Assembly: GCA_025531455.1 (NCBI GenBank)
Contig: JAMYHL010000021.1
Coordinates: forward strand, 372,001-436,000
DNA from: Apiotrichum sp. Y4204
Taxonomy: Eukaryota; Basidiomycota; Tremellomycetes; Trichosporonales; Trichosporonaceae
Direction: 5' to 3'
Length of the DNA: 64,000 nucleotides
Positions 1-11,318 of this stretch are shown here, piece by piece. The notes beneath the pieces were generated by a model. That model was given only the letters and a program-made list of their open reading frames with translations. It ran no database searches and had not been told where the DNA came from. How positions within the stretch are numbered: the stretch's first letter is position 1; every line of letters starts with the position of its first letter. The translations under genes and the position numbers were made by a program.

Positions 1-1718
1 CCTCGACACCGGCCTGCTCACTCGCCTCGCCCTTCCCGGCATCCTCACACTCCACTTCAGGCTCCGCACCCTCAGCAACCTTGCCCTTGTTTCCTTTCCG
101 CTTCTTGGCCTTTTTGCCCAGCAGATCCTGAGGCACGTCCGCGCCCTGCGCCTTGAGCCGGCCCAGCTGCTTGCCATTCATGCCCGCCAGGTCCTCAGCC
201 GGCCCCGCGAGCTCCTCGTCCTCCTCGAATCCTGGCCAGCGGGGGAAGAGGGACAGGTTCGGGAAGAGCGCCAGGCCGGCGAGCACGTCCACTGGCGCGG
301 TGGCGGGGCACGCGGCGTTCAGCTGTGCCGCGAGAGGGGAGGTCGCGCTCACGTCAGATAGCTGCTGTCAGTATGGGTAATTTCGAACAGTGGCAACCCA
401 AGACACGACTCACCGATCCGTCAGCAGCCATGTCGACGACGGCGAACGAGCTGTTCGCGCGCGCAGGGTAGACCGCGTCGCCCTTCTTGAGGCCGTAGCT
501 CGAGTCGAGGGCGACGACGAGCTGGTCCTCGCGCCGCGCGAACCCGAGGACGGGGTACGTGAAGCTCTGGGTGTGGATGGTGGGTTTCTCCTCGGGGGTG
601 GGCGGGAGTACAAACGCGTGGACGGCAGTACATCCCTCGGCAAAGAAGACGACGACCGTGTTCTCTCCGACGACATAGCTCTCGATGCGCTCGACACACA
701 CGCCCTGGCCTGTTGGGTACGTCATGCCCTCTGCGGCGACGTAGAACCCGGGATTGGCCGGGTCGTCGCTCGGTGCCGGCGCGTCTGGGGCGGCGGCGCG
801 CTTCTTCCGCAGCCGCCGCGGCGACGGGCGTACGCGGCGGTACGGGAGAACGGCGGGGAAAATGTCAATGCGAGAAAGAAGCGCGCCCTTCTCCCAGTCC
901 CAGAGCTGCATTGTCGGCTCGCCGCCGGCTGAGAGGAGGAGGTTTGGGCGCGAGGTCGGGATGTGGATGGCGGAGACGAAGCTGGGTGTGAGCGAGACTT
1001 CCAGTCTGGAGCTTAACGATGGGATTACCCCGCTCTCCACAAAACACTCACCCCTCGGATCCAAAGAGATACCGCTCGATAACGTATGCCTTCGGGAAGC
1101 GGCTGACGCGGATATGCTCGTCGCGGTCGGCGGTGATGATCGACCGCTCGTCGGGCGAGAGCACGTGCTGCGAGACGACCGAGACGTGTCCGAGCAAAAA
1201 GTCCGCGTCGGGGTTCAGGCTCGGGTCCGCCTGCACCTTGAAGCCCTGCGGCGCGGGGGGCGCCTCACGGGGCTCGAGGGGGTATCTGCGTGTGAGTGCG
1301 GCTCGAATCTAACCTAGTCAGCCAGGTCTCACAGGTAGACGTCGCCGACCTTGTCTGTTACGACGATGCTGTTATCGCGCGTAAAGGACACGCTTGCGGC
1401 GCGCTTGAACATTGTGCGCGAGGAGCGAGGTTCAGCGACAAGCGCCGGCGCGGCACCCTGCTCCGCTGAACGCGGCTTGATGTCCCACACACGCAGGATC
1501 TTGTCGTCATGGCACGAGACGGCGAGGGTACTGTCGTCGCTGATTGCGAGTTTGCGGATGAGGGCTGTAGCCTGTGCCTTTGGCTCGACTCGGGACTCGA
1601 TGGGCGAGATGGGAACTGGCGCGGGACCAGGGGCGACGGCGACGACGGACGAGCCGAACGCGATGAGCGTGACTGCTGACGAGGACGCGATCGCCGTGGG
1701 CGGGAACTGGAGCGCCAT
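1..1718 (-). CDS. TRM82: tRNA (guanine-N7-)-methyltransferase non-catalytic WD40 subunit, 3' end off window
   Basis: Trm82 (WDR4 in animals) is the WD40 partner that stabilises Trm8 in the nuclear enzyme making m7G46 in tRNA. The first exon (1333-1718) carries WD-like blades ending in [13 protein letters not shown]. After a 47-bp intron (1286-1332) the next exon has [19 protein letters not shown] and [19 protein letters not shown], the most recognisable Trm82/WDR4 signature. The third exon contains the blade [14 protein letters not shown]. The last visible exon, below about 355, reads on into a low-complexity Lys-rich tail ([13 protein letters not shown]) and is cut by the window edge, so the stop is not seen. 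The intron before this tail ends in CTGACAGCAG. The start was chosen at MALQFPP, the first ATG before the WD domain. It is divergent from CHZ1 with 466 bp between the two starts. Confidence 0.88.
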
Positions 1719-2184
1719 CGTGTCGTGTTGATGGGGAGAGTGCTCGATGAGATGGCGAGGGAATCAAGGATGTGCTCGAGATTGAAGTGGCAAGGTGGGA
1801 AGCTGGACCTCTGTCGAGCCAACTTTTTGGCACCCAAGTGGCGGATTGTGAAAAGTATACACGTCATTAAGACTTCTTTATCACCTATGCTGTAATGGGA
1901 TACAACGCTGAAAATGAGGGGATAAACGACGCGTCCTCTCTTTCTGTGATTTTCTGATTTTCCTCTGCTCTGATGCCTTATGAGGTCCTATGATGTAGCA
2001 TTTATTTGTGTCTTCCCTCCTGCATACAAGCTGTGTGGGCGCGCCTTCCTTCACGGCGTGACTGGACTGGACTGAAATGTGCCTTCCCCTCCCTCCCTGT
2101 GGTGGTAATATAAATCCTCACACCCCAAGCATCATCCCTCCCTCTTCACTTTCTCCCATCCATCCATCCACCACCACACCCACC
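1719..2184. promoter_or_regulatory. Divergent promoter region TRM82/CHZ1
   Basis: This gene-free spacer lies between two outward-facing starts. It contains a TATAAAT at 2109-2115, about 70 bp before the CHZ1 ATG, and one ACGCGT at 1929-1934. A single ACGCGT is expected by chance in GC-rich DNA of this length, so no weight is put on it. The last 60 bp before CHZ1 are C- and CA-rich, like other leaders in the window. Confidence 0.5.
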
Positions 2185-3021
2185 ATGAGCGCAGAGGAGC
2201 CCACCACCACCGCACCCGCCCCCGAGGTCGGCGACAAGCGCAAGGCAGAGGAGGCCGTCGTCGACGACATCGCTGACGAGAAGAAGAAGTGAGTGAGGGT
2301 CTCAAAATTGTGCAGAGGGGGGAAATGGGAAAACAAGCCAAACATTGTCAGGCGCGTCGACGCGATCAGCGAGGCACCGTTGCGGGGATGGTGCTGCCTC
2401 GATGTGTGAGACCCAGCACCAAGTTTCCCAGCCTCACATTCGCGTCCTGCATCGGCGCGATGGCATGCAGTGCATCCACGCGCTTCATCGCAACCACGCG
2501 CGGATGCACATGGGCGCTGACGGTGGCCAATGACGCCGCGGCAGGTCGCATGACGGCTGATATGGATGGCCGTGGCTCCACCCCCCGTATCCCTCTACTC
2601 CTCATCCACTTCCACGCTCACACTCAGGGCCAAGACGGACGACGACGAGGCGTCCCCCGCGCCGGTCGACAAGGGCAAGGGCAAGGCTGCCGCGCCCGCC
2701 GAGGACGAGGAGCCGGAACAGGAGGACGAGGAGGAGGACTCTGACGAGGAGCTGATCGTCCGCGGGTCCCGTAGGCGCAAGCAGGTCGACTACTCTTCGG
2801 TGAGTGTGGATGCCCGTAGATTGTTGTATCCACACGCTCACACCCAGGCTGAGGCGCTGGCCGCCGCCGGGCTTACTGGCAACGAGGACGACGAGGAAGA
2901 GGAGGATGACGAGGAGTTTGAGGCAGTCGACGAGGAGGAGGACGAGGGTGCCGAGGATGGTGCCGAGGAGGCGGATGTGACCGTCGCCGCCGAGGAGGAG
3001 GACGACGACGAGGAGGTTTAA
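2185..3021 (+). CDS. CHZ1: Histone H2A.Z-H2B chaperone of the CHZ1 family
   Basis: The predicted protein has 149 residues from three exons (2185-2288, 2628-2799, 2848-3021), all joining in frame. Chz1 is a small, largely disordered nuclear chaperone that hands H2A.Z-H2B dimers to the SWR1 complex. The supporting motif is the basic RGSRRRKQVDYSSAEALAAA (about residues 82-101), which matches the CHZ motif that follows the acidic histone-binding segment. It is flanked by Glu/Asp-rich tracts, and the last 45 residues are almost all acidic. The first intron is unusually long for this locus (339 bp) and I found no RNA gene in it. Length and composition fit the family. Confidence is limited mainly because acidic proteins look alike. 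It is convergent with VPS52. Confidence 0.75.
2289..2627 (+). other. Long first intron of CHZ1
   Basis: The 339-bp intron has donor GTGAGT and acceptor CACTCAG; most introns in the window are 33-60 bp. The joined codons (AA|G then GCC AAG) keep the frame. No box C/D or H/ACA snoRNA was recognised by eye, although an intron of this size could host one. Confidence 0.6.
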
Positions 3022-3427
3022 GTGCCCAGCGTCCATCACGCGCGTTCGGCACCGTCGCGACGCGCCGCATAACGGTAGAAGATACAAGACTCCCCAAGAT
3101 TTGCTCCGCGCGTTTGTAGGCACGCGCCTGATCCGCGATCATAGTAGATTCGTCCACCGTCACCCACGTTTATCGCTTCCCCGTCCTTTGCTTCATGTGT
3201 CTGCTACCCTTCGAATTTGCTGCCCCCTTCCACCCATTCCACCGCCATCGCTTGCGTCCACTTGCGCCTCCCGCCAAGGCCATTGCGTCACTTGCCCCCG
3301 CTTGTAGATGTATAGTGTGGCCGTGCTGGATAAGAAATGCATGCGTGTAACACTGCACCGCGAAAAGAAAAAGCTCAAAGGGCAGCGTCTGTCGTGGGCT
3401 TGCGCCCGTCTATGATTGTGACTGGTA
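3022..3427. other. Convergent 3' spacer CHZ1/VPS52
   Basis: These 406 bp lie between two stop codons. The sequence is C-rich then mixed, with no coding signal; it should hold both 3' UTRs. I see nothing else in it. Confidence 0.6.
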
Positions 3428-5597
3428 CTAGTTTGACGTTGAGATGCGCCTGCGCGCCTCCTCTTCGCGCGTGCGGAAGAATGACAGCTCGCTCTGGAGG
3501 CGCGGATGCGTCGGCGCTCCCGGCCCGGCAACGAGCTCGCGCATGACGACCTCGAACACGCCCGAGAGGAACGTGTGCCGCCCCGGCCCGTCCTTGAGTT
3601 TGTTCGCCTGCGTCGTGATGAGGCGCACGAGCTCGGTCCGCAGACGGGACATACTACTGTCAGCTTCGACCAGTTATACTTTTCCACTCACCTCGAGAAC
3701 ACCATCTGGTCCTCGGCCTCGTCGGCGAGCACGACCGCGCTGGCGAACATGGCCGCATACCGCGCCGCGACGGCGCGCACAGCGCCGTCCTTGACCCCCT
3801 TGCCGAGATACCCCGCGAGGCCCTTACCCTCAGCCTGGTCCGCGAGCGCGCGGAGGCTGTCGACCTGCTGGTCCATTGCGCGCCGGTACGCGGGCCACAG
3901 CTGCATTTTCCACCCGGTGAGAAAGGACGTGAGCGGAATGGTACCGCGCGCGTCGGCGGCCGCGAGGAGGCGGCCGTTGAGCCGGATCATCGTCAGCAGC
4001 GTCACGGCGTTTGGCGGGGTGGGCGCCATGACGCCCTGGAAGAATTGTGTGCAGTAGTCTAGCGCCGAGGAGAAGACCTCGTTCCAGATCCGTTCGGCGT
4101 CGCGCAGAGACTCGGCGGGTGTGCCCGGTCCGCTACTATTGCCGTTTCCGGATGGGCGGCGGCGCGAGCGCCCGGCGTCAGACGGGGGTCCGAGGGCGGG
4201 GGAATCGATGGGAGTGCCGGGTGCAGAAGTCGGGGATTTGGCGTGTTCTGGTGGCGGCGGGGCAGGTGTGAGACTTGCGCGAGCGAAGAACCGCACAATG
4301 AATGTAAACTCGGCAGATGCGTTGTCGAGGAGCACAAGGCCGAGCGAGCGGAAGAGTGCGGCGACGGGCACGGCCTGAGGTGAGTATTTGTATATAGATT
4401 GCAGCGGAATCAGTCAACTGCGGCACGCACCATATCCTTATCATCGGCCTGGTACGCCAGAATGACCGGCCCGTTCTCGCCGTCAATGTCCATATCTGCG
4501 TACTCCAGCTGCTCGTACTGGTCCTTGATGGTCTGCGGCGTCTCTCCCCCTGCGGCGGCATTAGCTGCCTCTTCGGACGAAACAACGCCGATGAGGTCCG
4601 GCGTCTGTGGTGTGCGCGCGCGGATCTGCGCGAGCGCACGGGCATATCTCCTCATGGCGGTCTCGTAGTATGATCTTGCGGCGTTAACATATCCCCGCTC
4701 GACCTGCTTGGCCTGTCGCGGGGATTGGCGGAGGAGGAACGCGTAGAACGGCTGGTACTTGAGCAGGAGGCTGGTCTGCATGACCGCCAGATTCGTACTC
4801 AGGCCCTTTGACGCGGAACGCAGCGGGCGGATAAGAGTGAGGAGGAAGGGCGGGAGCGCGTGCATCGTCTTGAGGACCAGCGCCTCGATCAGGCCCTCGA
4901 GTTCCCGTGCCGCCTTGACCTTTGCGCCGCGGCTCTTCACTGCCACCATCTTCTCCTCCAGCTCGGCCACCGCCTGCAGCCACAGGCCCGGGTTCGCGGC
5001 CGGCTCCGTGTCCCGGATCGTGAGCACAAGTGATGTCGGGATAATCAGGTCGGATAGCAGCGCGTTCAATGGCGGAAGAATGACCTGCAGTGAGTATAAT
5101 GTCTGCCGTGGGGGCACTCACTCGCCGGCCCTTGAGCTGCCGCTCAATCTCGTCGCTCCGCTGCTGGAGATCTGCAATTTGCCCAGACACGTCCGAGAGG
5201 TTATCCTGAAATGTGGTGAGGTACGATGCGAGCGAGGTGAGGAGCTCGGACGATGCCTAGATATCAGCACTGCGCCATTGGCCGATGACGCACCTCGACA
5301 CTCTGCTCGAGGTCGGTGTACTCCTTCTGTCGCCGCAGGACTGGAATCAGCGCGCCTCAGGACAGATACACGTACAGAGTTCTCGATCCGCGTCCTCGTC
5401 CTCTTCGTCAAGCAGCGGATCCGGCAGCGGCGCAGCGTGTTTCGGCGGCGAGGCGCCGGCGCCAGAGGACGGAGACGCCGAGCTGCGCCGTGACGGCCCG
5501 GCGCCGGGCGACTCGAGCGTGACCACCTAGTGATGTGAGTTACGGAGTTGCGGAGTGTGCGAGTGCGTACCTGCAGTGGAGAGGCGGATCTGGACAT
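3428..5597 (-). CDS. VPS52: GARP/EARP tethering complex subunit Vps52
   Basis: Vps52 is a core subunit of the GARP complex, which tethers endosome-derived vesicles at the trans-Golgi. Several exons join into roughly 630 residues. The start MSRSASPLQ (ATG at 5597) is followed by an acidic low-complexity stretch and then a coiled-coil exon with LTSLASYLTTFQDNLSDVSG and IADLQQRSDEIERQLKGRR, the typical Vps52 entry into the domain. The core exon holds NPGLWLQAVAELEEKMVAVK, KVKAARELEGLIEALVLKTM and TNLAVMQTSLLLKYQPFYAF, all hallmarks of the family. The C-terminal exons (below 4371) give helical sequence ending in EEEARRRISTSN at the TAG at 3428. Introns are short, one ending in CTGACAG. With VPS5 at 51 kb and the ChAPs gene next door, this is one of several trafficking genes here. 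Confidence 0.9.
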
Positions 5598-6033
5598 TTG
5601 CTGTGATGGAGGTGTGGGATGAAGAGGTTGGAGAGATGGATATTGATGACGACGATGGGAGAGTGTGGATTGCTGTGGCTTTTGGACTGGGCGTAGCTGG
5701 GCGCTTTTTGGGTGCCACGCGCGTCGACGTGTGAGCTGCATAAGAGAACAGTGACGCCTCGTCCATCCACAACCCACCACCATCCACCTCGATCTCCACC
5801 TCTACTTTCGTCGACATCATCATCATCCCCCTCTCCGCTTCCCATCTCCCTTACACACATCACATCCACGCCTCCGCTCTCGGCGACGACTGCACGCAGG
5901 GAGCAGGAGCAAAAACACCCATCGGCACATTTATCTCCGGCCGCGTCATCTCTGGACCTCTTGTGTTTCCAAAAACACTTCCCATAAACGTACCCCGCAC
6001 ACCCCACCCACACTCCCCATCTAGCTCGCCGGG
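5598..6033. promoter_or_regulatory. Divergent promoter region VPS52/ChAPs gene
   Basis: These 436 bp lie between two outward-facing starts. They are pyrimidine-rich on the plus strand from about 5760 to 5990 (leader of the ChAPs gene). No clear TATA box was seen. Confidence 0.45.
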
Positions 6034-8557
6034 ATGTCTGAGCTGTTCAAGGACATCCCCGAGTTTGTCGAGGTGTGTATCTCGCGTCTACCCGGCCACT
6101 TTGCGCACGCTGACAGCAGACGGACGTTGGCGAGTCCATAGCCGCCCGCACAGAGACGCTCTGTATGTTGCGCCCCGGATCTCGGCGCTGACCCACAGCA
6201 ACGTTCCGCGAACTCGGACCTCCGGACCTCTGCCACGTCGTAAAGTCGTACGGCACCAAGGCGGCGCAGAAGGACATTGGCAGCTATCACTACTGGTGTG
6301 TGCCCGCGTTGAGTGGGCTGCGGCAGCTACACCCAAGAGAGTGTCGCGCTCGCAGTAAACCCCACATCGCTAAGTGGACATTGGCTGACACGCAGCTCGG
6401 GCGTCGAGGCATCATCGTCCGCATCGCTTGCGGCATACCTCAACTCGCTCCAGTTCCACGTTGACGACGCGCCCGCATGGTTTGGTAAAGGCTCAGGATG
6501 GCGCGTCCGCACGGGCACGTTCTGGTGCGTTGCGAAAGGAGCCCCGCGGACAAGTGGTGCTGACAGTGTAGCTGCTTCAATGCGTTTTCCCGAGTTGATA
6601 TCCGTGTCGAGGTGCGCATCCCCGGTGGTGTCGAGGCATATGTCGTGGATCTCCGCGGTGAACGGTGAGTGTGAGAGGTACAACAGCGCTGACCCCAGTC
6701 ATGAGGCGACACAGCAGATGTGGCAGGAGACATACCTCTCTGCACTCCTCCGCGCGATCCGCTATGCCGACGACGCATCGTACCGTTTGGCGGGATACCG
6801 CAAGCTCGACCCGATCACGACCCCCGAGGCCGAGATGCGCTTCATCAAGGTCGCCGAGGAGCTCTTCTTCCAGGGTGGGTTGGCGAAACCGCACGCTTCT
6901 AACCCTCAGGATGGCAGCTCGGCTCAGACCCAGAGGTGCAGGTCGCGACCGTCGTGTCGAATCACCTCACGGCGGGCATCATCAAGTACTTCTCCGAGTC
7001 GTTTAGGCTTGACCACGCTGTCAACCTCTTCGCGCGCATGACCGCCAAGGAGCCCGAGGTTGCAGCATTACTCGCGCAGAGCTATATCGGGATGAGTGAG
7101 TGAGCTGAAAGGTACACATTTTGACGTTCAGACGAGGAGATCAAGGCCGTACAGGCTATGCACACCGGGCTGCAGAAGATGCCGAGATCGTATCCCATCC
7201 TGTTGACCCAGGTCGACTTCCTACTATCAAAGGGCAAGGCAGAGTGGGGACGGCAGGTCGCCCAGCAAGCCGTTGATTCGGCACCCTCAGAATTCCTCAC
7301 TTGGGCCAAGCTCGCCGAGACGTACATCGAACTGGGGCAGTACGACAAGGCGCTGCTCAACCTCAATTCGTGTCCGATGTTCACGTACAACGAGCGTGAC
7401 TTGCACCGCATGCCGACGCCGGCGCGCACGCACCTGCCGGTGAAGAAGTTTATCGCCGATGCCAATTTGTTTGACGAGGAGAGCGCGCGCGACAATGAGG
7501 CGGATGTCGCGCTCCTGCGCCTCCCGGCGCCAGGGCTCCGCGGGACATTCACCAAGGCGTATCACCTGCTCACGCTTCTCGTCTCCAAGATTGGCTGGGA
7601 TGAGCTGCTCAAGACGCGGTCCAACATCTTCGTCATGGAGGAGGAGTACCGGCAACACAAGTCGACGGCGTCGGTGGACATGTCCACGCGGAAAGAGGAA
7701 AACGGGCACGCGGACGAGAACGCGTCGACAAAGGCCCTGCACTCGCCTGTGCCAAGCTCTCCTGGCGGGGCTTCTGATGCCGATGCGGAGGAGACCCCGG
7801 AAAGCGACGCCAAGGACAAGGACGGCGAGGACCCGTCGCCTATTGAAAAGCCCTCGACACTGGCCCACGCGCCCGAGGACAAGGACAAGGAGGAGGACGC
7901 CTTTGAGGCGTTCCAGCACTCGAACTTTTCGAACAAGCGGCTGTGCGAGCGCTGGCTTGGTGGGTATCAGCGGAAGCTAGCGCTAACATTCCAGACAACC
8001 TCTTCCTGGTGCTGTACGAGGACTTGCGGGTGTACACGATCTGGCGCGCGGAGATCTCGCACTTCCAGACGCAGCACATGTCGTACAAGAAGACGGGCAC
8101 CGAGTGGGAGATTCTCGGCGAGCTGGCGCTGCGCCTGCACCACAAGGACGAGGCCAAGGACGCGTTCCAGCGCTGCCTGGAGGCCAAGTTCTCGGCGCGC
8201 TCCCTCCTCCGCTTGTTGGAAATGTACGCCGCGGAAGGCGACCTCATGCGCACGCTCAACGCCGCCGTCAAGCTCACGGCGTACCACCACCGCTGGTACA
8301 TGGAGAGCAGCTACCCGTCGGCGATTGCCCACGCGATCTACAAGCTGGGTCTCGTGCACGGCCTGAGCAAGATTGGCAACACGCTGCTGAGCATGAACCT
8401 CCCCGAGGGCATCTTCGTGAGTCGAGCTTAGTGGGGTGCTTCTTCGCTATGGCCACCCCACCTTGACATTTGTTGAGCTCTACTGACGCGGCAGCCGATA
8501 ATGATGCAATATCTCAAGTACGCAAAAACGTTCAACGTCGAAGGATCAGAGTACTAG
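6034..8557 (+). CDS. BUD7/BCH1: ChAPs family protein (Chs5-Arf1 binding; exomer cargo adaptor)
   Basis: ChAPs proteins (yeast Bch1, Bch2, Bud7, Chs6) join Chs5 and Arf1 to form exomer, which sorts cargo such as chitin synthase from trans-Golgi to plasma membrane. The start MSELFKDIPEFVE is followed by several small exons. The joined text reads ELGPPDLCHVVKSYGTKAA, then GSYHYCSGVEASSSASLAAY, which is the ChAPs N-terminal signature. Further on come TPEAEMRFIKVAEELFFQG and the TPR-like helices, for example SEFLTWAKLAETYIELGQYD. A Ser/Glu/Lys-rich insert (about 7690-7900) splits the TPR part. The gene ends TFNVEGSEY at the TAG at 8555-8557. Total length near 680 residues fits the family. Only one ChAP is seen here, so I cannot say which yeast paralogue it corresponds to. 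Confidence 0.9.
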
Positions 8558-9242
8558 GTCTGCGTTACAGCATGCAGCGACTCGTAGAGAAGGGGGATAG
8601 AATGGAATCGATGGATGATAACTAGATTAGCGACGGCATTGGGGGTCAGTCTGAAGCAATCCGCAGCTACGGCACGAGTCGATATCTCGTTCAGGTCACG
8701 TCGTGCATACTCGTGCATACCTCAACGCACACCAAGGCCCCGGATGGCCGGATGAGGATACCCTCCCTCCCCCTCTCTTTGACTGACCCTGCCACACATG
8801 AGCCCCCGAGGCCCTGGGCAGTAGTCCCTGTCACCCAGTACCGCCGGCCTGGGCCGCAGCGTGAACATGCAACCATCGGTCGCAGCGAGGGACGGGATGC
8901 ATATCTCAGAGGGGAGTTGGGGGATGTAACGCGACCTGGACCCATAATCATGGCCACAGATGGAAGGCGACAGTAACGGAGATGGAATTGGGGGTTGTGC
9001 CTCCGATCTGGGCGTGTTATCATATCATGATATCAGCTAGTGTGTTGCAATTCCACTGCATGATCCGAAGAAACCCAATCCATACCCAGGGCGACGCCAT
9101 TGAAGTACATTCAGTCAAAGTCATCCAGAAATCCAGAACACCACAGGGCAGGGTATACGGTACGCACCAGCGACCCAACCCGGAACGCCACGCCTCGCGC
9201 CGTGACGCCTCTTTCCACATCGAGACGCGCCGCGTTAGTCCC

Positions 9243-9258
9243 GGGGGGGGGGGGGGGG
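9243..9258 (+). repeat. G16 homopolymer
   Basis: A run of 16 G residues lies in the intergenic region. It could form G-quadruplex structures or be unstable in length. A C16 run lies about 2 kb downstream. Confidence 0.85.
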
Positions 9259-11261
9259 TGCCAGAGAGTGCGGGTGTGACGGCCCGGAGCCCGGGGAACG
9301 TGACTTGACGTTTTGTACTGCTCGCGACCTGGCGGGCCGGTGGTTTTATCATTCGAGATGGAGACGACGGGATAGGTTGGAGATGGAGATGAGTATGAGA
9401 TGGAGAATGCTGGATTCTGCGTGCCGTACTTCGACCTCGACTCGAGTGTCCCACTACTAGTGCTCTCGGCTGGGTTCTTTTCTGTCCTAACCGCTCCCCA
9501 TTCGTGGCGCGGAGAGTCACGATGACCTCGGCGGCGGACGCCAGCTGCGCCGCGAAGCAATCAGGCGAGGTGTGATTCCAGCTTTGCTCATCGGTGGATC
9601 TATGATCCGGGAGGTGGAAACTCATCTCCATTTCCTGTTGCGCGTCACATGTGCATATGCGTATCAAACTCCCCCTTGCAGCGTTGTACCCCCCGTCTAC
9701 CATCTGTACCAACTGCCCCTGGTCGGACCGGCAGTAACGATGCTGGACTTGGACATGGTCTTTGTGTTGATGTGTGATGTTTGGTGTCGCGAGGCGTCAC
9801 GCTCATTTGGAGTGTCGCTTGTTCTTGAGAATGGAAGAGGTGGGGTGGCGATGCAAAGCTTGATGCTAGCATATGCTAGCTGTGTTAGATTGTGAAAGCG
9901 TAGTAGCGCAGCAGCAGCGCTTAAAGAGAGTTTTTCTTGGCACTCGGGAGTGGTTGCTATAAGTAAATCACTGTCACAAGTTCAGAGTTGCTACTGCTGT
10001 CATCATCATCTTCATCATCATTGTCGTCGATTCCGCTGTGAATGTTTATCTATGTCCCGTGTTTGAGATTGATTGCGATATGCACACTACCACTTGGCAC
10101 TGGGCACTGGGCACCAATGTTACAAGTAACGGAGCGTGGTGATTGCGCGGAGGAGCAGAATGAGGAAGAGGAGGAGGGAGGGGGCTTGAACAAGAATGCT
10201 CCGTCAGAACTCTGTTCTCCTCCGCTCTTTTTTTTTTTCTTCTCGTCGTCATCTCTTCTCTCTTCTCTTCTCTCTTCATCTCCATCCTCTCTTTATACTC
10301 TTCACTCTCTCTTCTGCTTCCCGTGCGTGACAGAAATTGTCTTTTGTTTCTCTCGTCACTTGTCTCTCTTCACATTCACAAGGCAAGAGCAACCAACACA
10401 CACACACACAGAGAATCCCCCAGTGCCATCATCCGCATCATCGGCATCGGCATCATCGTCACTACTATCCTCATCATCATCGCCCTCGTCGCCATTGGCT
10501 ATCTACGCTACAAGACACGGCCTCCCGCCCTCCGCCTTCCCCTCCCTCTCTGCCGCTCATCCCATCTCATCTCATCGCGCATCGCATTCCGCGACCCCTC
10601 ACCCCCCTTTGACCCCCCTGTTGGCCCTCAGCCTCGGACCATTCCTCGTTACTTTTTCGCCCTTCCTCGCTATCACTCCGTCCAACCCTCCTGCCTCCAA
10701 TCCCACTCGCTTTTGCTATCCTCACCGCTATCTCACCCACTCCCGCACCCGCTGGCCCTGGCAGTTCCTTTTAACTTCACACGCGAGCACGCCCCCCACC
10801 CGCGCCCGTCATCACCCATCCTCACGCCCTCCCCCTCGCCATTACATTCACCCTTACCTACGTCCTCGCCACCGCGTCCTTCAACATTCTCACTCCCGCG
10901 CGCCCATCCACCACTTCCAGTCCTTTGATCGCCCTCCTCAAAACACCCCTCGTCCGCAGCCTTCTTTCCTCCACGAGAAGGCGCCGTGATCACCGTGGCC
11001 TTGCACGTGCGCGCACCCGGCACGCCGCTCTCAAATCATCCACCGACCCCACCGCATCGCCCTCCTCTTCCCCTTCCAGCCGCTGAGGGCACAGACGTTC
11101 GACATCTCATTCGAAATCACCCCTAGCGACGTCCGCGCACCGCTCGACGCTCCCTCCACTCCCACCGCCCCCTGTGCTTCTCGTCCACACTTACACCCAC
11201 ACCCCAGCCGCCCCCCTCCGCCGCGGCCTGCTGCCGCTCGCGGCATCCCTCACCCCTCCCT

Positions 11262-11277
11262 CCCCCCCCCCCCCCCC
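11262..11277 (+). repeat. C16 homopolymer in the leader of the RhoGAP gene
   Basis: A run of 16 C residues ends 41 bp before the ATG at 11319, so it probably lies in the 5' UTR or core promoter. Its length may vary between isolates or be miscounted in assembly. Confidence 0.85.
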
Positions 11278-11318
11278 GTTGACCCAATCTTTCTCCCTCT
11301 CCCTTCCGCGTTTCCACA

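Larger units (their letters stand above)
8558..11318. other. Long intergenic region and pyrimidine-rich leader upstream of the RhoGAP gene
   Basis: No gene is supported in these 2.76 kb. The first part (8558-10000) has only short, frame-jumping ORFs on both strands. It carries a G16 run at 9243-9258 and a CAT/TCATCA microsatellite near 10000-10025. From about 10200 to 11318 the plus strand is strongly pyrimidine-rich (CTCTT blocks, CA repeats near 10400, C16 at 11262-11277). This is most simply a long 5' leader and promoter of the RhoGAP gene. The 315-codon ORF at 10042-10989 is low-complexity Ser/Pro/His text produced by that composition. Confidence 0.5.

Noticed and set aside
1929..1934. 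Single ACGCGT between TRM82 and CHZ1 as a cell-cycle element
   Set aside because: A single ACGCGT is expected many times by chance in 64 kb of GC-rich DNA. Only close pairs were taken as signals.
9020..9712. 230-codon minus-strand ORF
   Set aside because: It crosses the G16 run (giving Pro repeats), has mixed composition and no family motif, and lacks the GC3 bias of neighbours.
10042..10989. 315-codon plus-strand ORF
   Set aside because: Low-complexity Ser/Pro/His text from the CT-rich leader. It overlaps a similar ORF in another frame, so it is compositional.
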